Positions 23,193 through 35,849 of a DNA stretch of 64,000 bases are shown here, in pieces. The notes below the pieces were generated by a model. That model saw only the letters and a list, made by a program, of their open reading frames with translations, ran no database searches and was not told the origin of the DNA. The stretch lies in NCBI GenBank assembly GCA_018806985.1, contig JADANN010000349.1:730501-794500 (forward strand). Direction: 5' to 3'. The DNA comes from Angiostrongylus vasorum (taxonomy: Eukaryota; Nematoda; Chromadorea; Rhabditida; Metastrongylidae). Each line of letters starts with the position of its first letter. The stretch's first letter is position 1. The translations under genes were made by a program, and so were the position numbers.

Positions 23193-24449
23193 AAGAAAAC
23201 GAATTTTGACACCAAGTGCCATATAAAGTAGGCTTCAATATAACAAATCTGTTAGTCTACTTTAAGGAGTGGCCCACTTTTAAAATTATCGCATTCTCAA
23301 GGCATCACATTCGTTTCAAACGACAGCAGATCCTTGCTGCTCCTAAGCCGAACATTCAGATTTCCCCACCTCATCAAATGAATTTAATGAAGGTGGAACC
23401 TAAATGTATAACTAAGCTAATAGAAACAGTGTATGACCCATTAGACATCTTAGGTTTCATATTTCTTCTTTATTTTTCATTTCATATAAAGCACACTTAA
23501 TACGTATAAAAAGAATAAATCGGCTCACCTCTACTTCACCTAGGAGTAGTTCCATCTCCGATGTATCGCACTGCGCTAATGAGACACTGGTTGCGAAACA
23601 TCCAGCCTCTCGTTGTTTCCGCGGTTGATTCAAGCGAACTCCGATTTCCTTCATCTTATTCACCGTCTCAGATATCGTCTCTGCTACCCGGTATGCTGAA
23701 AATCCTTCCTATCCAAAAGGTTGCGCGAAAAAAAGTCAAAGACAATAACATCGGAAAAGGTTGATCGGCTCAGAAGAAAAGTTCAATGTAGAGAATATAC
23801 AGCTTCATGCAGCTTCCTTGAAGTATTGATTATCTGTATCTTATCGCCATCATCGTTTGAGGAAGGAAGTGAATATTTCGTATGGAACTTACCAATACCT
23901 TCAATGTTGTTCTTAGGTAGCCAAAAGGAAACAAAAATACTGGATCTGGAGTGCAGCAACCAGACTGGCAAAAGTGACACTCCTCGCTCACTTGTGATGA
24001 TGGAATCGCAGCGTGGAGACCCAGGGGACGAGAATGTAAATGACAATTTGCCGGTGCTCCGTGTGTAAGGCGACCCAGGCAACACTAACCCCATAAACCT
24101 TCAAACCCTCCTTATGGTCTCAATCATGTCCGCGCACGTAGTGATAAACAACATACGTATAAGAAATGGAACGATTAGAATGGATGTTGTCACTTACACT
24201 AAGTTGTTAAAGGGTTGATTTATCATAATATCTTGAAAACATATGTTCACTAATGGTTTCAATGGAGTGAATGGTTTTGGCAACCAACTACGTTCCGAGC
24301 AAATGATTCCAAGATGTTTTGCAATGAATTAGGTAACTTAGTCAAATTTTCTACACATAAAACATCAGTCACATAACTGCTGTCACCTTGGTAAGCACAT
24401 AGGACTTGCTAAGTGACCTTGGGTCTTAAACTACTACATGAGGTGATGA
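23193..24449. other. no firm gene; a 103-codon minus-strand frame with a donor-like site
   Basis: The minus-strand frame 23783-24094 is open for 103 codons and crosses a good donor (GTAAGT, about 23901-23896). That would end an exon after PKNNIEGIG. No family match or clear acceptor was found, so I leave it uncalled. Confidence 0.3.
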
Positions 24450-27400
24450 TAACCTATTTGTTTTCTAATACTACAGCTGTCGAACCACTGATCTCCCTCA
24501 TATGAGGGATCTCGAGCCAGTTAGTCGCGAAGCTAGGTGGCGAGTCCCTAGGTGGCGGATAGCGTTTTAATCGCGGACCAAAAAGCGACCATTGTTTCCC
24601 TGAGACGCAAGTGGATCCAGGGCTTTTCATCCCTGTTTCTGCTGTGCCGATTTGGCACATACTTTCTGTATTTACGAGGCGTATTCATACACGCGTGTGT
24701 GGGCTGGGTGCGTTCTAGTTTATGCGGATTGTATTCTACGAGTCAAATCGGCCAAAAGTCCGCAAACAAGTGAAAGGAAAGTATGTGGGAGGCGGTTAGG
24801 AGTCGCCTCCAACAAATAAGCTCTCCCCTCTGGAGAGCGTGGCAAGGCAAGCTACCTGTGAGTATACCCAGGCCCACCACCCCGTTCAGAGCGCAGCAAG
24901 CTATACATAGGCATCAAAATGCTAAACGCACTAAGAAAAAACGGGTCTCATTCCTCTGACCCTGAAAAAAGCCCCCCCCCCAATTTCGTAGCGTTAGGAG
25001 GAGTACGTAGAGACTGCTAAAATCTCAGGGCCAATGGAAGCTGCTTGGATTACAAAGAACTATGGTGACGATCTGCACCACAATGCATGTACACTTGCAT
25101 CCGAGTCCTCGTTAGAATACTTGCTCATGCAAGCGAGAAGGATAAGGTACGACATCATCGGCTTGGCCGAGACGAGATGATGCCACCCATTCAACGCCGT
25201 CTATGAAACGAGAGAAGAACTGTTCCTCGGTACATGTGACAGTAGAGGAGTCGGCGGCATCGGCGTTCTCGTCAACACGAGTTTGTCCATGAACATCGAC
25301 TCACTGGAAAAGCTTACAACCTGAATCGGAAGTTTACGATCAAAAAAAATGTGGATCAATACCGGATTTGAAAATCCCTCGTCGTTTACGCGCCTACATC
25401 AAACTATGACGAAGAAGATTCCACAGAGAAGACCATATATTCTTCAAGGTCACCATTGGAGATTTCAACGCCAAGATTGGAACGAGGAGAACGCCTGAAT
25501 AACGTCACATTAGGAGCCACGAATTAGAATGGAACGAAGAGGGTGAGCGGCTTTCTGAGTTTATCACGGCGACCATGACCATCCATGGTAAGTCGCAATT
25601 CCAGAAGCCCCACCCTCAACGCTGGACGTGGGACTCTCCCGGTAAATAGAAGGTTTTGCCTAACCGATGTCGCTGTTGTCCCAAAATTCTACACGGGATC
25701 AGACAAGAGTCTCCTTCGTGAAAGATTCTATTTCTCGCGGAAAGGAGAAAAAAAGCCGTTAAATTCAAAAACCGAGCTCCGAGCTCCCAGAACCACCGTA
25801 AACTGAGACTTATTCAATTCATTAGCTGGCTGTTGGGAAGATGCCGTTGTCGATAATATCGACGAAGAATACGATGAGCTCATTCAACATCTTCACATTA
25901 GCGCTGTGAAAGCAAAGCTAAGAGCTCGAAAGTCACCAAGAGACGTCTGCTTCCAGAACCTCTCGAGCTGATACGCCAGCGTGGAATCGCACGAGCTGCA
26001 CGCAAACGCGAACTAACCGTCCGAACTTGCAAAACAATGCAGAAAAGGGCGACAAAAGAAGGTCTTAAAAAAGAGAAGAGCAGCAGTTATGGTCGAAATT
26101 GCAGAGGTTGGGAAAAGCATTCGCAAAGACCACCGAAGCTTCGCCAATTACAAGACCAAGATGATTGCACTCCGACGCCCAGACGGAAGAGTTACAGCGT
26201 CCAGAAAGGCAATGGAGAAAGTCATTCACGAATACTACTCAGATCTCTTCGATAGCCACGTCCACCTTTCGTCACATGAAATAAAGGGGAATGGATATGT
26301 TGTGCCATCAGTTCTCCCTTCCGAAATCAGACATACCATTTCGTCGGTGAAAAATCGAACAGCACCAGGTCCAATATCGGCAACTATCACCCATTCTGCA
26401 TGTCTGTCGTCTACAAACTTTTGACTCGATTCATCCTAAACAGGATTGACAGAACATTGGATGAAGGACAGCCATGTGAGCAAGCAGGGTTTCGAAAAGG
26501 ATTTAGTACGATGGACCACATCCACACGATAACAAGGCTCGTGAAGTATCTCCAGAGTAAAAAAGACCGTTCTGTCTCACTTTCATCGATTTGCAGAGGG
26601 CCCTTTGATTCAATTGAGATAGAAGCAGTCACAGAAGCCCTTGAGAGTCAAGGAGTCCCTACTCAGTACTTATAGATTCTTCATGAACTGTGCAAAAATT
26701 TCACAACCAAGATATCACGATTCTACAACGATATTAACATTGACGCCAAAATAGGTGTTAGGCAAGGCGATACCATCTCGCAAAAATTATTTACCGCCAC
26801 CATTCAGAACGTCATGCGAACATTGGAATGGGATAATATGGGAGTGAAAATCGATGGTCGGCAGTCACATTATCTTCGCTTCGCTGATGACATCGTCGTT
26901 GTAACACCAAACATTAACCAAGCGGAAAGTATGCTTGCCGACTTTGACAAAGCCTGTGGAAAGACTGGTCTTCGATTTAATCTCATAAAAACGATGTTCA
27001 TGAAGAACGGATTGGTTTCGTATGCGCCCGTCCACGCTCAACGGAACGACTATCTCCGAATGCTCCAATTACGTCTATCTAGGTCGGGAATTCAATATGA
27101 TGAACGACTTAGCTCCAGAGCTGAGCAGAAGGAAACGAGCGTCATGGGAAGCTTTCAAGAGCATCGACGAAGTAGTGAAGAGAACAAAGCACACGAATCT
27201 GTGCCCACCTTTTCGACTCAACGGTACTTCCTGCCCTAACGTATGCGTCAGAAACTTGGTCGCTGCTTAAGCAGGATGAAAGATCACTCAGCGTTATCGA
27301 ACGCGCAGTCGAAAAAGACGATACTAGGAGTAACCCGTTTCACACAAGTGGGGGATGGGATCCGAAGCTCCGACCTGCGTCAACGATCAAAATTCAAGGA

Positions 27401-27700
27401 TGCCGTTTTGTACGCCAAACAGTCGAAGATAAGGTGAGCTGGACACTTAATGCGTATGAACTACAACCGAAGGGACAAGAGTCCTTAGTGACTGGATTCC
27501 TCGGGATGTTAAACGCATTGCAGAAAGACCACCGACTCGATGGTCAGAGTTCTTCACGAAGAGCCTTCCCTGGAGCGAGGGCTACTCTTGCACACGACAG
27601 GGAAAAATGGAAGATTTACCGGCACCCGCTCGAGTCACTCGATGATCAAAGGGACTACAGGTGATACAGGTGATGCTGTGATCATTTTGCCCAGATTCAC
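24450..27700 (+). mobile_element. RTE-2 retrotransposon, nearly full length, inactive
   Basis: A leader of about 600 bases (24450-25075) is shared with the copies at 39.2 and 61.5 kb. The endonuclease domain follows: NARTLASE with [20 protein letters not shown] near 25085-25170, [20 protein letters not shown] near 25230, and IGDFNAKIGT near 25455. Linker sequence runs to 26280. RT has AVKNRTAPGP-type blocks, YKLLTRFILNRIDRTLDEGQ, CEQAGFRKGFST and KIGVRQGDTIS-like sequence. The catalytic FADD is intact at 26880-26891. YVYLGREFNMMNDLAPEL, a degraded TYASETW and a C-terminal end reach about 27665. The 3' end carries acaggtgat twice in tandem. An internal deletion near 26372 removes the region between TAPGP and IGNYHP. 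Several stops and frameshifts make the copy non-functional. Confidence 0.93.
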
Positions 27701-28039
27701 GCCGCTCTGTGACATGTTTTATTTTTTGAAGAGCTGAGTCCTACAGTGGGCATTATTTTGAATTGCTGGATGATTCGGCTTATGTATGCTGGAAGAATGA
27801 AAAAGAAGCCGTTATGGCTCTAGTACTGCGTTGCTGGCCCTTGTTGCCCTTGTTGACGAACAAGAAAGATTCTCATGCTGCGGACACACAGACGCGAATT
27901 TTCATTCGCCAGAGATTCCGCTGTGTGTGCATATGTGTGCCTACATATAGCATGTGTATTGCTAATATATATATATATATTTTTTCACATATCACCTAAA
28001 CTTCCTTCCGGGTCGCTTATCGTCGAGTGACACAGTCGG
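27701..28039. other. spacer with (TA)n microsatellite
   Basis: No gene was recognised. A (TA)n run lies at 27965-27980. Confidence 0.6.
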
Positions 28040-28888
28040 ACGGCAGTAAATACTGCTACATTATCGATGCTTCTGAAAGCCAACGAAGCCACCCGATCCT
28101 CCAGCTCAACACTGGAGCTAGTCGTTTACCAAGTTGATTTCTAGACGTAATTGGAGGACTAGAAGATATTCGCTCCGTTGATCGTGAGTGGGACACACGA
28201 AACCAGTCCGTTCCCCCATGAACATCGTTTTTGCGAGATTTAGTCTGGGACTCGTTCCGCCTGGGTAATGCTTGGTGTTATGAGAACGATGTCATCAGCA
28301 AAGCGAAGATTGTGAAGTTTGCGGCCATCGACATGTTGTGCTGTTTCAGTGTTTGCATGAAGCTCTCGAAGGTGGCGGAAAAATAATTTTAGCGAGATGA
28401 TATCGCCTTGCCTAATCTCTCGTTTGACATCGATATTAATATCATTGAAGAATGGTGATGTTTTGGTTGTCAAACTTTTATACAGCTCACGAAGAATCTA
28501 CATATGCTGAGTAGGGACATCCGGCTCTTTAAACCTTCATGAATGCTTCTATCCTAGTTCAGTGAAACGCTTTTCTCAAATCGAGAATGTGAGACAGAGA
28601 GTTCTATTGTACTCTAAACAATACTGGATTGAGCGTTGTTATCACATGAATGCTATCCGTCGTACTGAATTCTTTTGCTCACGCGATTGTCCTTACAATA
28701 TTTTGTAAGTTCTGTTTTGGACGACTCGAGTGAAGAGTTTATAGACGGCACACTGCAACAAGATTGGGCAATAGGTGCCGATATCGTGGAGGTCACCGTT
28801 CCCGTACAATAGCACGGTCCTGCTGGTCTTCCACTGAGTGACGACCTTACATTCAGACAGATACCATGTGAACAGCAGAGTCAGAGGG
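28040..28888 (-). mobile_element. RTE-2 fragment, reverse transcriptase middle part
   Basis: Minus-strand frames run from TWYLSECKVVTQWKTSRTVL and LHDIGTYCPILLQCAVYKLF (28693-28965), through an LRKAFH-like block, to REIRQGDIISLKL and LRFADDIVLITPSITQAE (28240-28473). They end near the WRIGWLRWLSEASIM region at about 28040-28100. FADD is intact, but frames are broken. It is truncated at both ends. Confidence 0.85.
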
Positions 28889-28889
28889 T

Positions 28890-29200
28890 GTAAGTATGGG
28901 AGTGAAAATAGATTGTGGACAATTTCGCCTTCTTCACGTTGCTGATGACGTCGGCCTTGCAACACAAAACATTAGCAGGGAGGAAGGAATGCTTGCCGAC
29001 TTTGACTACGCCTAAAGAAAGACTGGTCTTCGGCTAAATCTCCGCAAAATGGTGCTCACAAGGAACCGACTGATTGTTCGCATGCTCCATTCACGCTCAA
29101 CGGAATGAGTACCTCCGAACGCTCCAGTTACGTGTATCTAGGTCGGTAAATCAACATAATGAGCGACTTAGCATCAGAGTTGAGAGGCAGTAAGCAATCT
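28890..29200 (+). mobile_element. RTE-2 fragment, palm-to-thumb part of reverse transcriptase
   Basis: The plus strand begins at MGVKIDCGQF and runs through LLHVADDVGLATQNISREEG (FADD is VADD at about 28938-28949), GLRLNLRKMVLTRN and SYVYLGR. It abuts the minus-strand fragment ending at 28888 and repeats about 300 bases of its content in the opposite orientation. It contains stops. Confidence 0.85.
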
Positions 29201-29769
29201 ATTTGTTTGTTCTTCGAGTTATTTATCAAACCGCCAGAGTGCACAAGATTCAAACGAGAGAAATCAAAAAGCAAGCTAGCTTTCATTCTTTAACGTTCAA
29301 GTCGACCTATACGAAAGCGCATGCAATACAAAGTGATACCGAAAGCTATACCACAAAAACATAATGGTTCGTCACAAGTCCTCTTATTCTTCACACACAA
29401 AAGGCGCTGTTGTGAAAAACACGCATCGAACATCCACAAGTTTCTTCACAGGAAGAGAGCAGGAGGAATCCCTCCATGTGGCGCGGAAAATGATATTTCT
29501 AATGGCTAAGAAACAGTGGTAGCTTCTTTGGATAGGTTTAGAGCAAAGCCAGCGCCTTTCTACGATGAGTACATCAAGAATAACTATTCATCCTACCCCT
29601 TTACAGTGAAACATGCCCACCCGCAAAGCGTTGCTTGTAAACAGCCCGTTTAGGGAGACCGGCCGCAATGATTGAAATACCAGGGGGGCACTGTAAGACG
29701 CCAGATAGTGCGGGAACGATTGCATGACCGTCCATTTATATAGCTAAATTGCATAACAAGCCCTAACTA

Positions 29770-29990
29770 TAGGGCGTACTTGGCGCAGTGGTCGGAGGCG
29801 CCCAGCAATACACATTTGGGATCGATCGCCGCTCCGTGGCTCACGAAGACTCGCGTCCTTCCGGGATCGTTAGTACCAAACTTGTCTGGGAGGGTAGCAG
29901 AACTGGCTCGATGCATCGGCAGGCTACTGCGAGTCATTGCAAAGGCCAGAAAGTGCATTCAATCACCTCCAACGATGCAATTGACCAACG
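29770..29990 (+). mobile_element. SINE-B copy, nearly complete
   Basis: One of the best copies. It has the head GGCGCAGTGGTCGGAGGCGC, a B-box-like GGGATCGATCG, then acgaagactcgcgtccttcc, gtaccaaacttgtctgggag, ggctcgatgcatcggcaggc, a cgagtcattgcaaaggccag segment and ttcaatcacctccaacgatg. The expected tail (tttatcctttat in other copies) is replaced by unrelated sequence. Confidence 0.8.
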
Positions 29991-30014
29991 CCGACAGCAT
30001 TATCGTTTTATTTT

Positions 30015-30300
30015 TTAACTGCAGAGAAGAGGAGTCACTGAATCGGGTTCCTTGTACGAACAATTTTGTAAAACATGTGGAGACGAATACACTGACAAAA
30101 CGGGTAGGCCACTCTGTGTCCTTATGAAAGAGTACTTAGTTGGACAAGCAAAGTTAAAAAAAGCACTCCTCAAGGCACGCATAACGCACGAAGACGTGAC
30201 GTCGAAGATCATTATCGATAAATTGCAAAAAGCCAGAGATGAACCGCAGAGAGGACTACTCTGTGATCGTGAGCGAAGTAACGGCATTTTTATACGCTGA
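30015..30300 (+). pseudogene. possible GIY-YIG endonuclease fragment of a Penelope-like element
   Basis: The frame 30052-30300 (open from slightly upstream) reads SLYEQFCKTCGDEYTDKTGR, then PLCVLMKEYLVGQAK. This recalls the C-terminal module of nematode retroelement proteins, which has CxxCxxEYIGETGRPLxxRxKEHL. In that module, GIY-YIG nuclease residues precede a Cys pair. Here the Gly of IGETGR is changed (TDKTGR), and downstream residues do not follow the family well. The strand and reading frame are clear; the family call is inference. Confidence 0.4.
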
Positions 30301-31009
30301 CGTTTTCGTGACCTGACTGTCGCATAATCCTGGCCCATTTAAGACTCTGGATTTCTTCTGCCGTTATAAAGGTGTTTCAATGAGCAGATTCGTGTCAATT
30401 CGTCCTTGTCGTTCCCAGGAGGAGGCCAAATCGTCGAAGTCTGCCGATGTTGTGGTCAAAGAATTTTTTTTGTCAAGAACCTCGTGTATGTTCTTGAAGA
30501 AAACGGTGAAGCATTTCATCAATGACGAGGTTAGTAGAAAGTCGGTCTTAGAAACAGAAAATTGTTAGCCGTTTGTCAACAGAACTGAAATGTTTCCTCA
30601 ACAACCCTTGATTTTCTGGAGGTGCCAAGGTTATGGGAAGTTTCTTGGTTGTCTTTCTGATCACCTACGATTGACGAGACAACAAGTGACGAAAGGTAAT
30701 GCTCGTGAGTAACGTTAAAACGTCCTAGACAATTGCAAGATCCAATTTATGGCTTCGTTCGGTTTTGTAAACACATGCAAAACTTTATTGCAGCTATCCT
30801 ATATCACCTGGCCTTCCATTTTCCTTGAACATATTGATTGAGTCGTCGCGACTGAAATAAATAAAGAAGGATGACGATGAATGAACAGCTTGTTCTCGTA
30901 AAAACAATACAAATTAGCTTTGGTCTTGCTCTCGTTCGATCTTTTCTTAAAAAGTAAATAAATATCCGCTGCACTACTAAACTCACAAGTGGTCGTTGAG
31001 AAACGCGTA

Positions 31010-31055
31010 TTCGTTTAACATTTCGGCGCTTTAGCCATCTTCGGTGCTTCAACGA
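31010..31055 (-). repeat. diverged copy of the foldback core motif
   Basis: The plus strand reads acatttcggcgctttagcca, then tcttcggtgcttc, the same order as gacgtttcggcgatttcgcc with ttcctcagagcc at 43.5 kb. It lies 0.7 kb downstream of the possible GIY-YIG fragment. Confidence 0.45.
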
Positions 31056-31210
31056 TACGAGTCTAGTGTGCAGAGCAGCTTTCGCTTGAGATCTGTGGGG
31101 GTGTTAGCGGAATCGAGCCGCATCTGCTGGAGCGAAAAATCGTAAGAATGAAGCGACCTCACTCGGTGATCTACTTTTAAAGTGGACGCTTCCTTACTGA
31201 TTATACGACG

Positions 31211-31450
31211 ATGGATATCTGTTTTTCTGAAAACAACCCATCCTTCGGCATTGGACATTGTAATAGATTTTACATATTCATGTGCGTGGATGAAATACCG
31301 GCGATATTGCGATCAATATTCAAGGATGCCGGATATCCAGACATGGACGAAGAGGAAAATCGTAGAGACGCTGTTATCAGAATGGCTTCAGTGCTGAATG
31401 ATAACGAAACGAACTCTTGCCTTGAAACTGTCGACATGTCTATTAATTGA
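31211..31450 (+). CDS. unrecognised small open frame
   Basis: 79 codons from an ATG to a TGA. It contains FGIGHCNRFYIFMCVDEIPA, LRSIFKDAGYPDMDEEENRR and DAVIRMASVLNDNE. Residue usage looks protein-like, and the DMDEEENRRD stretch is strongly charged. There is no signal peptide and no family match I can support. It may be an exon or a piece of a mobile element, since the flanks resemble repeated sequence near 60.15 kb. Confidence 0.25.
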   Translation: MDICFSENNPSFGIGHCNRFYIFMCVDEIPAILRSIFKDAGYPDMDEEENRRDAVIRMASVLNDNETNSCLETVDMSIN

Positions 31451-31969
31451 TCACGAAAAATTGCCGTTATTTCAGTTTCTTTCCGAAATGACGTAGTTCA
31501 GGAACGATTGGTAGGAAGTACACGTTTTTGATGGGGCAGCAATCATAGAAGAATAAAATCCCGCATCGATAGGAGTCTGTGTGGCTTCTAGAAATTCGTT
31601 TCGGGACAGGCTTTATGGCACTCGCTGACAATTTGGCAATAACATGAACTTTGAAGAGTTGAGAAGCTGCCAAGGAAGTAGAACCGAGTTGGATTCATAC
31701 TTATCTGTCAGAGAACAAAATATTCTCCAAATTCCAAACTTCTCCGCGATGCTGGGAGTGGAAACGAGTGGGTGGCACATTTCTTAGAGGTAGAAATATT
31801 AACGTTGAATGCACTAGCCCCGTTTAACCAGAAAAGTGAATTATTATTTTAGCAAGCGCAGTTTTCGAAGCTACAAGAATGATTGAGGTTGACATCGAAT
31901 GGGCTAGCCGTTTAACCAGAAAACGAATTACTGTTTTAACATGCGAGGTTTTCGCAGCTACAAGAATAC

Positions 31970-32255
31970 TCGGCCCGTGTTGCGCAGTGGTCGGGGGGCG
32001 CCCTGGAATGCACATGGGTTCCATTCCGCGGCCATGACTGGCCAGCTCTTCCATCGTTTCGGGGTCGGCAAATTGACACCGGACTTGTTTGTGAGGGTAG
32101 CAGCACTGACTTGACATAACAGTAGACCACCGCGAATCAGTGTAAAGGCCAGAGATGCACTGAATCATCTCTAACGATTCTTGATAAAGTCCGAATGCGT
32201 GGCGCAACCCTCAGGAATTGATCAACGCGAAGAATTTTTCATCCTTTATTCCTTA
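31970..32255 (+). mobile_element. SINE-B copy, nearly complete with tail
   Basis: The head is GTTGCGCAGTGGTCGGGGGG, then gcgccctggaatgcacatgg, ttccatcgtttcggggtcgg, caaattgacaccggacttgt, tgtaaaggccagagatgcac and the end tttttcatcctttattc. The head and tail orders match the copies at 29.8, 39.6 and 58.5 kb. Confidence 0.8.
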
Positions 32256-34855
32256 TTAAGCTCTGAGGAAAACATTCCTTGACAATCAATTGTTTTTGCG
32301 TGCATTTCCCTGTGTCTCTAACCACTGAGCTACACACGTTCTAAAAGTAGTACTTTGTTCAAGTAAGTGCTATTGAATTGGTATTTCAGAATCCGTCTTC
32401 TATGAGGGCACCGAAAAAATTATTTAGTTTTTGATGTGAAGGAAAAAAATTAACTCTTTCTTTCGGGCTCGCTGTAAGAGTGGTTCCCGGCAGTTTCAGG
32501 TTGCAGACGCTGGTGACGCTTACAGAGGGTCTGAGCAATTTTTCGTGGCTTACACTTTTGTAGAGCAGTAACAATACTGATCGACCTATTGTTACACTTG
32601 TCGGTTTCTGGTTTAACGCAGTAGCTAAATGTCGTAGTCTTTTTCCTTGAAAAAGTGACGTTAACCCATTCCCGGCAGTGTGGGCACTATAATGTCCGTA
32701 CATGATGATGGAGTATGGACAGTATAGACGTTATGATGTCCAATTTTAGCTTGATATATTCTAGAATATTTTTTGTCACACTGTTTGAATTTATCCCATA
32801 GATAGTAGAAGACAGATTAACATAGAAGGAGTGAGACCAGGAAAGCCATTCTCTACACGTCATGATAAAGAAAAAAAACCACTCCTTCGAGAAAGCTCTT
32901 TAAACAGTAATTTGTCTAATAACAAATTGATATTTAATTTTAGTCGCATCGTCGTTGTACGGGTGTGCAGATGTAAAAATACCGAAATAGAGGTACCATC
33001 AGGATGCTTCCAAATCCAGAGAGCGACATATTTATGTGATGAAGCATAATATTTAGTAATATTAGCATGCCTATCATCCGTACTCCAGAAACGATAGACT
33101 AAAGTCCTGCACTTAAGTCACTTACTAAAACTGGAGAGTTTACAGCTGTCAGAAAATGGCTTGTGTTCCACTGGGAAAGCCACAAATACCGGGTGCCATC
33201 GCGGTGAGATGAGACTAACACGCAATTGATGCTCACTTCTTCAACGCTTCCTCATTCGTCGCTTGGTGAAATGTCGTTGCTTACTTTGTAATCTCAGCTG
33301 TCTACGTCTTAATTATGATCGAATAACTCGAATGGACGTTAGTGAAATATTCGTTCGGTCCCGTTGCACTCCAAGGTTCCTTGGTAGACTCTGTTCACTC
33401 GATCGGCTAGGAGACCGTCACGTTTTTGGTACGACAACGACACCATTTATCTTTGCTGCTTTTGGCGAACGTTTGCCGTAAATGACTTACTGGATTCTGA
33501 AGTGGCATAGCATCGCTCTTAGTTGAGCGTTCGAGTGAAAATGTTGAGAATTTCACTTTGGTTGCCCAACTGCGCCTTACAGAATTTAAGCAAGGGCGTC
33601 TGCTAACCAGTACTAGGCGATATATCATTGGTCACATTAAATCCTACAATTTATATTGACTTTGTGTTATTCAACATGAAGGTTCACTAATGAAACCTTC
33701 ACGGTTTTCCTATTCGTTGAGATATTTGATCGAAGATCACTTCCGTTACACGCGAGCAGCCTTGTGTGCAGTTTCGAGGAATTTCGTAGTTCCCAATCGT
33801 CGAAGGGGGAAAAACAGGATAAAGCTGTGCCGATGAAGATCGCTGTTAAATTTACATAGGCAAAAAGGAGTTGCCTAGCCAGCCAGTCCTTCGTAAAATC
33901 GTTCAATAAAGAATTTCTATTGCGGAAATTTCCAGTGCGATGAGCATGTTATCGTTTGAATCATGGTTTCCTTTGATGTTCTCTGTGTATTGTTTGCGTC
34001 GTGCTGGCGCTTTACTTCTTGTGGCGTTGTTTCTGTTGTGATGCTCCGCATACATGTTTTGTTATGAGAACGTTTTCTTCTTTTAGTCCTTGTAACAATC
34101 CTACATATTAGAAAATTCGTTAAGCCAAAGACCAGCATATAATGTAGCCTTGAGAAGGTTATACTGCTTTGCACCTCCTTGTTCAAACTACAAACTAACA
34201 TCTGCTCTTAGCTTTTTATTTAGCCTTTTACATGTGTATTAAACAGGTAAGATATCAACTGCATTATTTTCCACTGATGACTGCAACCAAGAATTCACAA
34301 GTGTTAACATCTAAATAGACCAGATTTCTTTCCAAAAAATCCAAGGCTTAACAATAAACAGTGCGTTTACATGGAAATCTGTTGCAGCAGATCAGCCATT
34401 GCCCTATTTGTGTAAGTGTCGTAAGATTACTTGACAGACGACACTGCCTGTTCCCAACAAGGACGACGACGTATCACCGACATTTCATTCGCCTGCTCTA
34501 CCGATAGGAAACAGTACTTAAGAAACTTAAGCATCAATGCATCATTTTTCACTCCATGTCGTCATCGCTTTGTCTTGTGACGATCTTTCTTTCTTGCGAT
34601 ATGGTTCTTGTCTCCTGATCATATATTTCGATCTATTCATGTAATAGTGTGTGGAGAACTGTCGCAGCATGTCCAAAGGGAGTTGGCTGTTTCCTGATGC
34701 CTTTCGAGTTATTTGCTTCCGTATCCTCTGTTGACTTTATTTAAACATTTATTTTTTACCTAATACCCAAAGATTTCCACCGCGAGATTGTGTTTGGCTG
34801 GCTGTTCTGTGATGTTGGCAATATGAAGTGTTTCCAGGTCCAGTGCTTACGTTGA
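32256..34855. other. no firm gene
   Basis: The largest region without an assigned feature. On the minus strand near 32300-32345 there is a lone tRNA-like A box (GTGTAGCTCAGTGGTTAGAG) without a B box. On the plus strand 33500-33658 is open and protein-like (ENFTLVAQLRLTEFKQGRLL) and ends in TGA; it could be a terminal exon. No family was recognised for either. Confidence 0.35.
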
Positions 34856-35030
34856 TACTTGGATGGGCCGTCTTCAGTGGTTGTATGGGCCCCAGCATAA
34901 TTTCATTGTTTCGGAATTTTGCTGGCCTATCCACTGTGGTTCGCTGGATCAATCCTGCCAAAATCTGCCCTGGTCGTCACTAAAAGAGACAGTCGCCGCC
35001 CTCGTGGATCAGAGGCGTTAAACCCCACTT
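34856..35030 (-). repeat. Rep-A short element
   Basis: The minus strand gives tgatccacgagggcggcgac, a diverged middle, then attatgctggggcccataca, accactgaagacggcccatc and caagtatcaacgtaag. It keeps the 3' tail order of the family and of RTE-1. Confidence 0.75.
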
Positions 35031-35849
35031 CTTAATTGTTCATTGTATACGATTTTAACTAAGAAGCGAATGTTGATAATGGATGCAGAAACTATAACAG
35101 AAATGTTTTTTATAGGACTGTGTGTAGTAGTTATGAATTCTGAGCAAGAATGGTTATTATACGAGAATATTGCGTGTTTATGCGGGAAAGGCCAGTTCTA
35201 CAAGGACCATTGGAGTGCTGCTAATTGTAGATGCTTCAAGGAGAATGGCTTAATGAATACTATAAATAAAACGTTTGAAACGCAACAAGATTTTATAGGA
35301 ATATGCATAAGAAGTACGCCTCTTTTCTAAACAACTACTCCATTCATTGACGACGGGATAAAGTGCCCCAACTCTCTACGCTCTACTGCGTAAGCACCAA
35401 TAGTTTCGATACGTAATCAAATCAGGCGGGCTTACGCGTTTGGAAATATGGCGTAGTTTGATTTTTGCTAGCACAGAGCATTAAGAATACCTATCCACGG
35501 ACCAGTCCCAATATAAAATCTACACTCAAGAAGCTATCGGTTCACAACTAAAAAGTCTAGCAAGAGTTCTGTAGACACAATAAGCGATAAAACGGGCGAG
35601 CGCTGATCTCAAGATGTGCTTTTCCGAAGCGACCAACAGCGGTCGTAGAACAGTCAATGGTATATCAAAATAAGGTAATAATTCGCGGTATTTGGCGCTG
35701 TAGTGGTTCCGAATATGTATCTTTTCAGAACAGCGAACAGAAACATTATATCGTTAAGTGTCCGCACTTGAACCGTTTCTAAATTTAATTAACAAAGCAG
35801 CAAAAAGTCTTGCATACGAAGGAAAACAATTGAAATTAAACCTCTTAAA
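35031..35849. other. no firm gene
   Basis: The frame 35043-35330 (+, 95 codons) is open and contains several Cys residues (IACLCGKGQFYKDHWSAANC). It has no family match or splice support. Confidence 0.3.
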
